A DNA stretch of 64,000 bases. Origin: Clostridium sp. AM49-4BH. GTDB lineage: Bacteria; Bacillota; Clostridia; Lachnospirales; Lachnospiraceae. The notes under the pieces were generated by a model. The model was given only the letters and a program-made list of their open reading frames with translations. It was not told the DNA's origin and made no database searches. Positions 38,180 to 47,349 of this stretch are shown piece after piece. Each line of letters opens with the position of its first letter. Position 1 is the stretch's first letter. Location of the stretch: contig NZ_QUFB01000006.1 in the NCBI RefSeq assembly GCF_003478335.1, forward strand, positions 1 to 64,000. The letters run 5' to 3'. A program made the translations under genes and the position numbers.

Positions 38180-39165
38180 GACCTTTCCTCCTTTGGTTTG
38201 AGGCTGATTTCTTGTTCCGCCCGCAAACGCTCTGCAATTTCACTTAACTTTCGTAAACGATGATTTACTCCCGACTTTCCAAGTGGCTTGGATAATTTCT
38301 GTCCAAGCTCTGCCAATGGCAGATCAGGATATTCCAATCGCAGCTCTGCAATCTCGCGTAGCCCATCGCTTAACCAGCGAACCCCTTTGGCAGTCTCTAT
38401 GTACTGTATATCTTCAATCTGTCTCGCAGCTGCAGTTACTGTTTTATGAATGTTAGCCGTTTCACAGTTGACCTGTCGATTTACTGAATTACGTACTTCT
38501 TTCAAAATACGAACATTCTCAAAATCCATCAATGCCTGATGTGCCTCCATAACATTTAAGGTGTCCACGATCATAGAACCTTCTTTTACATATAAGACAT
38601 GATATTTCTTTCGATCTACAATCTTCGCCTCTATTTGAAAGGAAGCCACGATCTGCTGCAATTGCAAACAAAACGACTCTGATAACACTGCAATTTCGAG
38701 ATGATACGCCTTCTCCGGATTAGTTATTGATCCCGCCGCCATAAACACACCTCGCAAATACGCACGTTTGCAACATGTATTCTGCACTAAGCGGCTTGGA
38801 ATCGTCGACAGATCGCCCCATCGATCCTCTGATTCACTCAATAATTTAATCGCTTTTAGGATCTCATATGCCTTGTCCTGCGCCAATACCAGCAAATGAT
38901 ACACCGGCGTTCTTGTCTGCAAACTATGGTTCCGGATCCTAATCTGCGTTTCCGCCTGAAACGCCATCTTTATTAAGATATAAGATTTTCTTGCTACTGT
39001 CAAGTTTTCCGTATGTACTTCCAAATAAATACTACCGTTCTTGCGATGTCGGATCTTACCACAAAGAGCAAAAAGCGCTGCAAATTCCGCAATCTGACAG
39101 TGTCTTGCCGGGCTTAACTGCGAAGCAAGTTCCTCTTTCACCTTTCCAGAAAATGACATTTTCAT
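38176..39165 (-). CDS. whiA: DNA-binding protein WhiA
   Basis: About 329 residues. The N-terminal part is a degenerate LAGLIDADG homing-endonuclease fold (SFSGKVKEELASQLSPARHC; RAYLRGVFMAAGSITNPEKA). The C-terminal ~80 residues form a helix-turn-helix (ELGQKLSKPLGKSGVNHRLR). WhiA affects cell division and chromosome segregation in Firmicutes and sporulation in Actinobacteria. The start at 39165 (MKMSFSG) fits the family; the next Met, at 39159, is possible. It lies 29 bases after rapZ and overlaps crh. The yvcK gene that usually separates rapZ and whiA is missing here. Confidence 0.92.
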   Translation of the reverse strand: MKMSFSGKVKEELASQLSPARHCQIAEFAALFALCGKIRHRKNGSIYLEVHTENLTVARKSYILIKMAFQAETQIRIRNHSLQTRTPVYHLLVLAQDKAYEILKAIKLLSESEDRWGDLSTIPSRLVQNTCCKRAYLRGVFMAAGSITNPEKAYHLEIAVLSESFCLQLQQIVASFQIEAKIVDRKKYHVLYVKEGSMIVDTLNVMEAHQALMDFENVRILKEVRNSVNRQVNCETANIHKTVTAAARQIEDIQYIETAKGVRWLSDGLREIAELRLEYPDLPLAELGQKLSKPLGKSGVNHRLRKLSEIAERLRAEQEISLKPKEERS

Positions 39166-39194
39166 AGCAATCTTACATTCCTTTCTAAGCCCGC

Positions 39195-40058
39195 TCACTT
39201 GGCGTCCCGTTCAATATCGCGATGTTCCATCTTGACCGTATATGGCAAAGATTTCATCTGTGATTCCAGGGCACGCACCATCGAAACAGACCGGTGCTTT
39301 CCTCCGGTACATCCAATACTGATCACAATCTGATTCTTTCCCTCGGCAATATAATTCGGTATAAGAAACTTCACCATTTCAAATAGCTGGCGTTGAAATT
39401 CTTTTGCCTGCGGCGCAGCCATCACGTAATCATACACCGCCGGATCATTTCCTGTCAGCGGTTTGAGCGTTGGAATATAATATGGATTTGGCAGAAAACG
39501 TACATCAAACACGAGATCGGAATCTTCCGGTATACCATATTTGAATCCAAAGGACAACAGTGTCACAAAGAAATTCTCATACTCTTCTTCTCCCAGAAAA
39601 ATACGATCCACCTCATGCTTTAACTCACGTACCAGCATATGACTGGTATCTAAAATATAATCCGCACGCTTTTTGATATGGGCAAGCTCTACTCGCTCTG
39701 CCGCAATCGCCTTATCGACACGCCCCTGCAATGCTAACGGATGATTACGTCTCGTCTCCTTATAGCGTTTTACAAGCACACTGTCATCTGCCTCCAGAAA
39801 CAGCACCTCATAAGGATATCCTTCCTGCTTCATCTTGTCCAAGATGTTATCAAGATCAGACAATCCCTGCAAATTACGCACGTCGATGCCAAGACCCATC
39901 TTGTCGACAGTCTCCTGCTCGTCCACCATTAACTTTGTCATCTTCGGAATAAAATGCACCGGCAAATTATCCACGCAAAAATATCCGAGATCTTCGAGCA
40001 TCTTTAAAACAGAACTCTTTCCTGCACCCGACATTCCGGTAACGATCACAAATCTCAT
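39195..40058 (-). CDS. rapZ: RNase adapter / nucleotide-binding protein RapZ (YvcJ)
   Basis: A 287-residue P-loop protein. The Walker A is VIVTGMSGAGKSSVLKMLED. The C-terminal domain has ISIGCTGGKHRSVSMVRALE. In E. coli RapZ steers RNase E to a small RNA for amino-sugar control; in Firmicutes YvcJ binds nucleotides and its role is less clear. The start at 40058 follows GAGGG; the longer form from 40094 adds 12 residues outside the family. Upstream lies a 41-bp tandem repeat. whiA and crh follow. Confidence 0.92.
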   Translation of the reverse strand: MRFVIVTGMSGAGKSSVLKMLEDLGYFCVDNLPVHFIPKMTKLMVDEQETVDKMGLGIDVRNLQGLSDLDNILDKMKQEGYPYEVLFLEADDSVLVKRYKETRRNHPLALQGRVDKAIAAERVELAHIKKRADYILDTSHMLVRELKHEVDRIFLGEEEYENFFVTLLSFGFKYGIPEDSDLVFDVRFLPNPYYIPTLKPLTGNDPAVYDYVMAAPQAKEFQRQLFEMVKFLIPNYIAEGKNQIVISIGCTGGKHRSVSMVRALESQMKSLPYTVKMEHRDIERDAK

Positions 40059-40136
40059 ATTCGCCCTCATTTCTACATAATCGTCCAACAACAATGCCGC
40101 CGTTTTATGACGAACTATGCCGTTTCTCTGTTAATT

Positions 40137-40256
40137 CCTGCATATCACTGGCCACTTCAGCATATTGCTAAGCCGTTCCAGTATATTACTGACCACTTCA
40201 GCATATTGCTAAGCCGTTCCAGTATATTACTGACCACTTCAGCGTATTACTGTTCC
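40137..40256. repeat. 41-bp tandem repeat between murB and rapZ
   Basis: Nearly three units, with identical phases at 40152, 40193 and 40234. On the plus strand each has CCACTTC, AGCATATTGCT, AAGCCGTTCC, AGTATATTACT and GA. The two 11-base blocks are near-palindromes, so each unit can form two small hairpins. The array covers the last three codons and the stop of murB, and it ends about 80 bases before the rapZ start. Confidence 0.85.
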
Positions 40257-41260
40257 GGAAGTCTCTTAACTTCCGTCTCAAGGGTGACACCAAACTGCTC
40301 CTTAACAGTCTGCTGCACATGCCTGATCACTGCATCTGCCTGTGCGCAGGTTCCCTGTCCTACATTGACCACGAAGCCACAGTGTTTCTCCGACACCATG
40401 ATATCACCAACCCGATATCCTTTCAATCCGGCGTCCTCGATCAATTTACCGGCAAAGTATCCTTCCGGCCGCTTAAAAGTACTGCCTGCACTTCCATATT
40501 CTAACGGCTGCTTTTCACGGCGTTTCGCATTTAATTCCTGCATCTGCGCCTTGATCTGCGCCCTGTCTCCCTGTTCAAAAGCAAATAACGCTGACACAAC
40601 GATAAGCCCCTGTTCCTGCACAATACTGTGTCGATAAGACAAATGTAGTTCTTCCGCTGAAAACAAATGGATCTTACCTGTTCGATCGATCATTTTAGCA
40701 GCTACGATCACGTCCTTGATCTCGCCACCATATGCACCTGCATTCATCGTCACTGCGCCGCCGAGCGTTCCCGGAATACCTCCGGCAAATTCGAATCCTG
40801 CAAGTCCTTGATCTGCAATCCGGGCTGCAAGTGTTGAAAGCATCACTCCCGCACCGGCACTCACATAGGCCTTAGCAGTTGATATGCACTGCTTAACCCC
40901 ATATTCCTCCAGCAATGCCGCTTTCTCTGTTTCACTGGCATCTGCCGGAAAAATTCGGATCTGATGCAGTTCACCGACCTGCTCTGCTTCCTTATTCATA
41001 CGATGCAGCGACAAGATCACACCGTCGTATCCTTCGTCCGCAACTAACAGATTACTTCCATTCCCTAATATATACCATTGCATCTGCACCTCTTCCAAAT
41101 ATTTAATGCACGCAGCCAACTGCTCCGCAGAGTCCGGTTCTACAAACCATTTTGCCGGCCCCCCGATTCGGAAAGTAGTATGCTTGGCAAGCGGTTCCTC
41201 CTCGCGAACCCGATCCTTGCCGACAATTTGTTCCAATCTATCTATTTCAAATATATGCAT
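40247..41260 (-). CDS. murB: UDP-N-acetylenolpyruvoylglucosamine reductase
   Basis: The FAD enzyme that completes UDP-MurNAc for peptidoglycan. Motifs: HTTFRIGGPAKWFVEP (FAD), GIPGTLGGAVTMNAGAYGGE, and YGSAGSTFKRPEGYFAGKLI with the catalytic Ser. The start at 41260 (MHIFEI) fits; the longer reading from 41335 runs through the terminator of the tRNA gene and is not credible. The C-terminus ends in the tandem repeat. About 337 residues, normal for type-I MurB. Confidence 0.92.
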   Translation of the reverse strand: MHIFEIDRLEQIVGKDRVREEEPLAKHTTFRIGGPAKWFVEPDSAEQLAACIKYLEEVQMQWYILGNGSNLLVADEGYDGVILSLHRMNKEAEQVGELHQIRIFPADASETEKAALLEEYGVKQCISTAKAYVSAGAGVMLSTLAARIADQGLAGFEFAGGIPGTLGGAVTMNAGAYGGEIKDVIVAAKMIDRTGKIHLFSAEELHLSYRHSIVQEQGLIVVSALFAFEQGDRAQIKAQMQELNAKRREKQPLEYGSAGSTFKRPEGYFAGKLIEDAGLKGYRVGDIMVSEKHCGFVVNVGQGTCAQADAVIRHVQQTVKEQFGVTLETEVKRLPEQ

Positions 41261-41312
41261 TATAACGTTACGATCCTTTCTTATTAGTGTTCCAAACAAT
41301 TCCTTATTGTAA

Positions 41313-41342
41313 CAAAAAAGGCCTTGATTAATCAAGACCTTT
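41313..41342 (-). terminator. Terminator of the tRNA-Arg gene
   Basis: AAGGTCTTGAT / ATCAAGGCCTT (one G-U) with TTTTTT on the minus strand, directly behind the tRNA. Confidence 0.8.
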
Positions 41343-41347
41343 GTAAG

Positions 41348-41421
<74 letters not shown>

Positions 41422-41622
41422 ATTTCTTATGTTTTGTACGTCATCTGTACCGTACTTGATATACTATACACTAGTATTTTCAAAAATGCAAGCATTTTTT
41501 TCAATTTTTTTAATTTTTTTTATTCTTTGACATAATAAACGATATGATATGACAGAACTGTTAAAGGGAAGGGAGGCTTAAAAGGATGAAAAAAGGCAAA
41601 ACGAGCATTTTCCTATACCCTG

Positions 41623-41662
41623 AAAAAACTGCGTGACACTCTTATTTCAAAGTGCCACGCAG
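41623..41662 (-). terminator. Terminator of fucO
   Basis: CTGCGTGGCACTTTG with its complement AGTGTCACGCAG, then TTTTTT on the minus strand. The 41430-41620 stretch holds only a TTGACA box and a 16-codon open stretch, which I do not count as a gene. Confidence 0.85.
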
Positions 41663-41693
41663 CCCATTATTTTAGATTGAAACTATGATCTGA

Positions 41694-42842
41694 TTACAGT
41701 AAGCTCTCATACAGCTTCGTAATGTCCTCAACACTTGTCTCCTTTGGATTGCCCGGACGGCAAGCATCATCATATGCAGACTGTGCTAAGAATGGAATAT
41801 CTTCTTTCTTAACAATATCCTTGAGATCTGTAGGGATTCCAACATCTTTGGAAAGCTGTTTTACAGCATCAACGGCTGCTTTACGATACTCTTCCTGAGA
41901 CATATTCTCTGTACCTTCAACACCCATTGCCTTTGCAATATCACGATATTTCTCACCTGTTGCCTCTGCGTTATACTCCATAACAGTAGGAAGAATGATC
42001 GCATTTGCGATTCCATGTGGTGTATCATACAATGCGCCAAGTGGATGTGCCATAGAATGAACAATTCCAAGACCTACGTTGGAGAAGCCCATTCCTGCAA
42101 CGTACTGACCAAGAGCCATTCCCTCACGTCCTTCCGGCGTATTGTCTACTGCTCCACGAAGAGAACGTGCAATGATCTCAATTGCTTTGAGATGGAACAT
42201 GTCGGACAATTCCCATGCTCCTGCCGTAATGTAACCCTCAATCGCATGTGTTAAAGCATCCATACCGGTTGCTGCAGTAAGCCCCTTAGGCATAGAAGAC
42301 ATCATCTCGGAATCGATAAATGCCACAACAGGAATGTCATGCGGATCTACACAAACCATCTTGCGATTCTTAGCTGCATCTGTAATAACGTAATTGATCG
42401 TAACCTCTGCAGCAGTTCCTGCTGTCGTAGGTACTGCAAAGATCGGTACGCTCTTATTCTTGGTATCTACAGCGCCCTCTAAGCTGACAACATCCTCATG
42501 CTCAGGATTGTTGATAATGATACCGATTGCTTTCGCAGTATCCATAGAAGAACCGCCGCCAATAGCGATCAGATAATCTGTTCCTGCATCCTTAAATGCC
42601 TGTACACCTGTCTGAACATTTTCAATCGTTGGATTTGGTTTAATATTTGAATACAGCTCATATGCCATACCATTTTTCTCAAGTACATCCAACACTTTCT
42701 GTGTTACACCAAACTTTACCAAATCCGGATCCGAACATACAAACGCTTTCTTAAAACCACGAATTTTAGTTTCTGTTGCAATCTCTGCAATAGCTCCTGC
42801 CCCATGATACGATGTCTCATTTAATACAAATCTGTTTGCCAT
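41694..42842 (-). CDS. fucO: Lactaldehyde reductase-like iron alcohol dehydrogenase
   Basis: A 382-residue iron-dependent alcohol dehydrogenase, strikingly like E. coli FucO over its length: the MANRFVLNETSYHGAGAI start, LIAIGGGSSMDTAKAIGIII, VPTTAGTAAEVTINYVITDA, and the metal-binding His sites in TGMDALTHAIEGYI and GIVHSMAHPLGALYDTPHG. FucO reduces lactaldehyde from fucose or rhamnose to 1,2-propanediol. No other fucose gene is present here, so it may be a general fermentative reductase. The ATG at 42842 follows AGGAGG. It has its own promoter and terminator. Confidence 0.85.
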   Translation of the reverse strand: MANRFVLNETSYHGAGAIAEIATETKIRGFKKAFVCSDPDLVKFGVTQKVLDVLEKNGMAYELYSNIKPNPTIENVQTGVQAFKDAGTDYLIAIGGGSSMDTAKAIGIIINNPEHEDVVSLEGAVDTKNKSVPIFAVPTTAGTAAEVTINYVITDAAKNRKMVCVDPHDIPVVAFIDSEMMSSMPKGLTAATGMDALTHAIEGYITAGAWELSDMFHLKAIEIIARSLRGAVDNTPEGREGMALGQYVAGMGFSNVGLGIVHSMAHPLGALYDTPHGIANAIILPTVMEYNAEATGEKYRDIAKAMGVEGTENMSQEEYRKAAVDAVKQLSKDVGIPTDLKDIVKKEDIPFLAQSAYDDACRPGNPKETSVEDITKLYESLL

Positions 42843-42925
42843 ACTAGAATCCTCCTGTAAAATAATAAAAGTAATTTTGTTGAAATTGCACAAATTTCTG
42901 TGTATTTCCCAAAGTTTTTAGTATA

Positions 42926-42954
42926 ATTATACGAAATTTTCTCATAAAAAGCAA
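42926..42954 (-). promoter_or_regulatory. Promoter of fucO
   Basis: TTGCTT (42949-42954), 17 bases, TATAAT (42926-42931) on the minus strand, about 84 bases ahead of the ATG. Confidence 0.75.
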
Positions 42955-42990
42955 GATTCACTTTGTGAAAACTTTATAAACTACACGTCG

Positions 42991-44874
42991 TTATTTCACT
43001 CGCAATTCATTGCGCAGCTTGCGAATCTTTCCCTGGAACTGCAAATACATATCATATTCTCCAGGTTCCAGTCCATCCACCTGCACAGCAAAGATTTCTT
43101 TACGTCTGCCCATACGCAGTTGCGAATAATCTTGTACATATGTCTTATGCTCACCCTTAAAATACAGCTTTTCAACTGCACCAGGCAGCATCGAATACTG
43201 CAAAAGATTCTCGCACAAATGCACGTTACCGAAGAAGGTACCACGAATACGCTGATCCGTTTTTTTCGGCATTGTTCCATGAAATTCTTCCGGTGTTGGG
43301 AGCTTACCAAACTCTGTCTGATCATGCAGCCCCATCCCCACACAAAAGGAAGGAATGTCCGGATGAAACTCCCAAGCCCACAAAAAGTTTTTAGTCAACT
43401 TAAACGTCTTCTCAACTTCGCCGTTTTCGCCATTGACCAACTGGATCTGGGAATGAAGTTCTGTCGTACGGTCTTGCGTGATACCTGTCAAATGGAAATA
43501 CTTGTTGTATTCTTTTGTATAAAGGGCACTACCAAACTGCATCGTTTTCAAACAGTCTTTCTTGCTCTCCTGTACATATGTGCCGGCAGCCTCATCGATC
43601 GACACACGAAGCACCGCAGAATGTTGTGCATCATTGTAACCGCCATCTACCGCCCCTTTAGTACCTGTGCTATAGATCAACAATTCGTGCTCATCCATCC
43701 AAACAGCCTTATCCGGTCTTCCCATTTCGATATCAGCACCCTCTGTCTTCAAAGCGATGGCTTCCAACTCTGTATCCTGCCAGATTGATTTTGGTGCCAG
43801 CACCCAATCCAATTTGCCACTCTCCAGATCAAGCTGTGCGATCGTGTGTATACGCTTTAATGTCAACAAAAGCTTTCCGTCGCGGTACTCCATCGCTGAA
43901 AAAAGCAGCCATTCCTTACCGGTGTGGTATTTTTCTCCCAGCAAGTCAATCAGCTTAATGCGGCGTACGATCTCACCGGTATTCATATCCATCGTAAGAA
44001 TACAGTCATTATAATGCTCTCCATCGGACGAGGTCACAAGATACAACGAACTATCGTGCTGTGCTAATGCAGTACCGATCGGTTCATTCAAAATATATGT
44101 GCGATACACTCTGCCCATATAATCCATTTCATGATAACGGCACGGCTGGATCTTGCCCATGCTGTTTACAATGTTAGCTGTTCGATCTGCCAGCAGAACA
44201 TGACCATTCGGCATCGGTATCATACCCATCTTATAGGTACGAAGCTGCATTGAATATCGGATCGCACCATCTGCATCAAAGACCAATGGACTAAAAGCGG
44301 CACCGTTGACTGCCAGCAGCGGCATTGCTGCAGATTTATCTCCCTCTACTTCCATCACAAGATCCTTTTGGTTTTCAGGCACTTCTGAAACAAAAATACG
44401 GATCACTCGATGCTTTACAACTTTTCCTTCTCGATCGATCAGAGACAGATCTACCGTATTGCTACGTTCGAAATACAACCCCAAGATTGCCACACGATGT
44501 CTTGTTGTATAGCTGGATTCACCAACAAAATCATTGCCATTATCTCCGAACACACGATAGCGCACCTTGTACTCCTTGGAAGAGTTGAACAGGATAAGGG
44601 CTGTCTGTTTAGCCACTCCATATGGATTTGGAATAACCAGCACGTGAGAAAATGTGTACAAATGTCTGTCCAAGATCCGCTCAAAAGCGTAATCGCGCAG
44701 CTGTGCCAAAAACGCCCGCTTTGGCTCTTTTCGGTACGGCGTCATAACCTTACGGTTGTCATACTGCGCCAACTCACGCTCATACATGCGATCCATTTTG
44801 TTGAGATCACTTTCACTCAATGTGACCTTTGTTCCTTTTCTTACTTCAACAAATAATTTTTCACGTAAGTTCAT
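42991..44874 (-). CDS. Arylsulfotransferase (ASST)-like protein
   Basis: A 627-residue protein that fits the ASST family by its layout: an N-terminal beta domain (about residues 80-170), then a six-bladed propeller-like repeat region with TMDMNTGEIVRRIKLIDLLG and IAQLDLESGKLDWVLAPKSI. Known enzymes move sulfate between phenols using a transient sulfo-His. The stretch expected to contain that His (W-x-H-x-N) reads EWLLFSAMEY here, so the catalytic His seems to be missing. There is no signal peptide, whereas enterobacterial ASST is periplasmic. It lies 12 bases after tex. A binding or scaffold role is possible. Confidence 0.6.
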   Translation of the reverse strand: MNLREKLFVEVRKGTKVTLSESDLNKMDRMYERELAQYDNRKVMTPYRKEPKRAFLAQLRDYAFERILDRHLYTFSHVLVIPNPYGVAKQTALILFNSSKEYKVRYRVFGDNGNDFVGESSYTTRHRVAILGLYFERSNTVDLSLIDREGKVVKHRVIRIFVSEVPENQKDLVMEVEGDKSAAMPLLAVNGAAFSPLVFDADGAIRYSMQLRTYKMGMIPMPNGHVLLADRTANIVNSMGKIQPCRYHEMDYMGRVYRTYILNEPIGTALAQHDSSLYLVTSSDGEHYNDCILTMDMNTGEIVRRIKLIDLLGEKYHTGKEWLLFSAMEYRDGKLLLTLKRIHTIAQLDLESGKLDWVLAPKSIWQDTELEAIALKTEGADIEMGRPDKAVWMDEHELLIYSTGTKGAVDGGYNDAQHSAVLRVSIDEAAGTYVQESKKDCLKTMQFGSALYTKEYNKYFHLTGITQDRTTELHSQIQLVNGENGEVEKTFKLTKNFLWAWEFHPDIPSFCVGMGLHDQTEFGKLPTPEEFHGTMPKKTDQRIRGTFFGNVHLCENLLQYSMLPGAVEKLYFKGEHKTYVQDYSQLRMGRRKEIFAVQVDGLEPGEYDMYLQFQGKIRKLRNELRVK

Positions 44875-44886
44875 ATGCTCTCCTCT

Positions 44887-47211
44887 TTATAATTTCATAG
44901 TCAACTGAATACGCTGTTTTTTGAGATCAACACCCATTACTTTGACATCAACGATATCTCCGACACTGACAACATCCAACGGGTGTTTGACAAATTTCTT
45001 ATCCGACATTTCGGACACATGTACCAATCCATCCTGATGAACGCCGATATCTACAAACGCACCAAAATCAATAACATTTCGAACTGTCCCCTTAAGGATC
45101 ATGCCCTCTTTGAGATCTTTCATCTCTAACACATCTGTTCGAAGGATCGGTTTTGGCATTTCATCACGAGGATCTCTCGCAGGTTTCTCCAATTCCTTCA
45201 AGATATCAACCAGCGTGATCTCACCAATACCAAGCTCGTCAGCCATTTTCTTTTTGTCTTTCACACGCTTCTGCAAACTGCCGGAGGCTTTGTTCTCTGT
45301 CGGTGTTTCTTCCGTCTCACCGCTCGGCAGGTCTATCGAGCCAAAGGCTTCCGCAAAGGCTGCGCCAAAGGCTGTGTGCGTATTGCGTACAACAAACTGC
45401 TGTTTCTTTTTCTTTGGAGCGGTTTTCTTCTTGGCTAATGGGGACTGCTGTTTGGCCGCTTCCGTCTGGATCTTTTTGAGTTCTTCCGTGTCAATGCCAA
45501 GCTTATCTAATAATGCATTGGCTGCATCATAAGTCTCCGGATGAACGCTCGTTGCATCCAATGGATTTTTTCCATCCAAAATACGCATAAAACCTGCACA
45601 CTGTTCAAAGGCTTTCGGTCCCAGTTTTGGTACTTTTAACAACTCTTTACGTGACGTAAACTTTCCGTTTTCTTCACGATACGTAACGATGTTCTTTGCG
45701 ATCACTTTGCTGATACCGGAAATATACTCTAACAGTGAAGCGGATGCTGTATTCAGATCCACACCAACTTTATTTACACAATCTTCCACAACACCGGATA
45801 ATGTTTCCCCTAACTTCTTCTGATTCATATCATGCTGATACTGTCCTACACCGATAGACTGTGGATCGATCTTCACCAACTCTGCCAGCGGATCCTGCAA
45901 ACGTCTTGCGATCGACGCTGCACTTCGCTGTCCCACATCAAAATTCGGAAATTCCTCGGTGGCAAGTTTACTTGCGGAATAAACTGAAGCACCTGCTTCA
46001 TTTACAATAATATACTGCACAGGTTCTTTGATCTCATGCAGCATATCCGCAATGATCATTTCCGACTCGCGGGATGCCGTTCCATTGCCGACGGAGATCA
46101 GAGAAATTCCGTATTTCTGGATCAGTTTTTTCACCTCACGTTTTGCCTCTTCGACCTTGTTCTGCGGTGCTGTCGGATAGATCACCTTCGTATCTAACAC
46201 TTTACCGGTTGGGTCTACCACAGCAAGTTTACAACCGGTACGAAATGCAGGATCCCAGCCCAAAACTGTCTTACCGGCAATCGGCGGCTGCATCAAAAGC
46301 TGCTCTAGGTTTTTACCAAATACTTTGATCGCACCGTCTTCTGCCTGCTCAGTCAACTCATTACGAATCTCGCGATCGATAGCAGGCGCGATCAAACGCT
46401 TATAACTGTCTGTCACTGCCTCTTCTAACACCGGCGTTACGATCTCATTTTCCTCTGTGATCGTCTTTTTGCATAGATACGTAAGAATACGTTCTTCCGG
46501 AGCCTCCAGTTTTACCACTAGGAATTTTTCCTTTTCACCACGATTTAACGCAAGAACACGATGACCGGCAATCTTTTTAACCGGCTCCTGATATTCATAA
46601 TACATCTCATAAACAGACTGCGCCTTTTCATCCTTGGCAGTTGATGTAAGGATACCTTCTTCCCGTGTTATATCACGGATATATTTACGATAATCTGCAT
46701 TATCAGAAATCTGCTCGGCAATAATATCTCTCGCTCCTGCAATCGCATCTGCAACATCTTTCACTTCTTTTTCCTCAGATACATACTGCTCGGCAATCGT
46801 TTCTAACGGCTCTGTCACTTCTTGTGCCAAAATGATCTGCGCTAATGGCTCTAATCCCTTTTCCTTGGCGATGATCGCTCTTGTACGGCGTTTTGGACGA
46901 TACGGACGATACAAGTCCTCCACGAGCACCTGTGTCTCTGCTGCAAGGATCTGTGCCTTCAATTCATCGGTCAATTTTCCTTGTTCTTCAATCGTTGCAA
47001 GAACCTGTTCCTTTTTTTCTTCCAGTGTACGCAAATAAGTTAATCGCTCACTCAGATTACGGAGTTGTTCATCATTCAACGAACCATGTGCTTCTTTACG
47101 GTATCTGGCAATAAACGGGATCGTATTGCCCTCGTCGATCAGTTTTATGACCGCCTCTACCTGCTGCGGACGAATTTCTAACTCTGCTGCTATTTTCTTT
47201 ACAATATCCAT
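44887..47211 (-). CDS. tex: Tex family RNA-binding protein with S1 domain
   Basis: A 774-residue transcription accessory protein. The N-terminus (IDEGNTIPFIARYRKEAHGS) is the Tex helical region. A YqgF/RuvC-like domain is at about 320-440 (VLGWDPAFRTGCKLAVVDP). Helix-hairpin-helix motifs follow near 500-560 and the C-terminal S1 domain is GTVRNVIDFGAFVDIGVHQD. A Lys-rich insert near 600-680 makes it longer than usual (about 720). Tex binds nucleic acid and affects transcription and stress survival. The ASST-like gene follows at 12 bases. Confidence 0.9.
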   Translation of the reverse strand: MDIVKKIAAELEIRPQQVEAVIKLIDEGNTIPFIARYRKEAHGSLNDEQLRNLSERLTYLRTLEEKKEQVLATIEEQGKLTDELKAQILAAETQVLVEDLYRPYRPKRRTRAIIAKEKGLEPLAQIILAQEVTEPLETIAEQYVSEEKEVKDVADAIAGARDIIAEQISDNADYRKYIRDITREEGILTSTAKDEKAQSVYEMYYEYQEPVKKIAGHRVLALNRGEKEKFLVVKLEAPEERILTYLCKKTITEENEIVTPVLEEAVTDSYKRLIAPAIDREIRNELTEQAEDGAIKVFGKNLEQLLMQPPIAGKTVLGWDPAFRTGCKLAVVDPTGKVLDTKVIYPTAPQNKVEEAKREVKKLIQKYGISLISVGNGTASRESEMIIADMLHEIKEPVQYIIVNEAGASVYSASKLATEEFPNFDVGQRSAASIARRLQDPLAELVKIDPQSIGVGQYQHDMNQKKLGETLSGVVEDCVNKVGVDLNTASASLLEYISGISKVIAKNIVTYREENGKFTSRKELLKVPKLGPKAFEQCAGFMRILDGKNPLDATSVHPETYDAANALLDKLGIDTEELKKIQTEAAKQQSPLAKKKTAPKKKKQQFVVRNTHTAFGAAFAEAFGSIDLPSGETEETPTENKASGSLQKRVKDKKKMADELGIGEITLVDILKELEKPARDPRDEMPKPILRTDVLEMKDLKEGMILKGTVRNVIDFGAFVDIGVHQDGLVHVSEMSDKKFVKHPLDVVSVGDIVDVKVMGVDLKKQRIQLTMKL

Positions 47212-47260
47212 AGTATCCTACATTCCTTTCTATACGCACTTTGCCTATGCATCAAGAGTA

Positions 47261-47290
47261 AAATAGGCAGCCACTCGATACGCGGCTGCC
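47261..47290 (-). terminator. Terminator after lysC
   Basis: GGCAGCC / GGCTGCC stem followed on the minus strand by TATTTT. It separates lysC from tex. Confidence 0.6.
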
Positions 47291-47349
47291 CTTCTTTACC
47301 TTGAACTCTTAAATTTTCCGCGCTGACAATATTTGATGTTCTCCGTCAA

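Noticed and set aside
41261..41335. A longer N-terminus for murB
   Set aside because: It runs through the tRNA terminator; the start at 41260 fits the family.
41585..41635. A 16-codon plus-strand reading (MKKGKTSIFL...) behind a GGGAGG and a TTGACA box at about 41527
   Set aside because: It ends at once in a TGA inside the fucO terminator, and the -10 match is poor. There is too little to call a gene or a small RNA.
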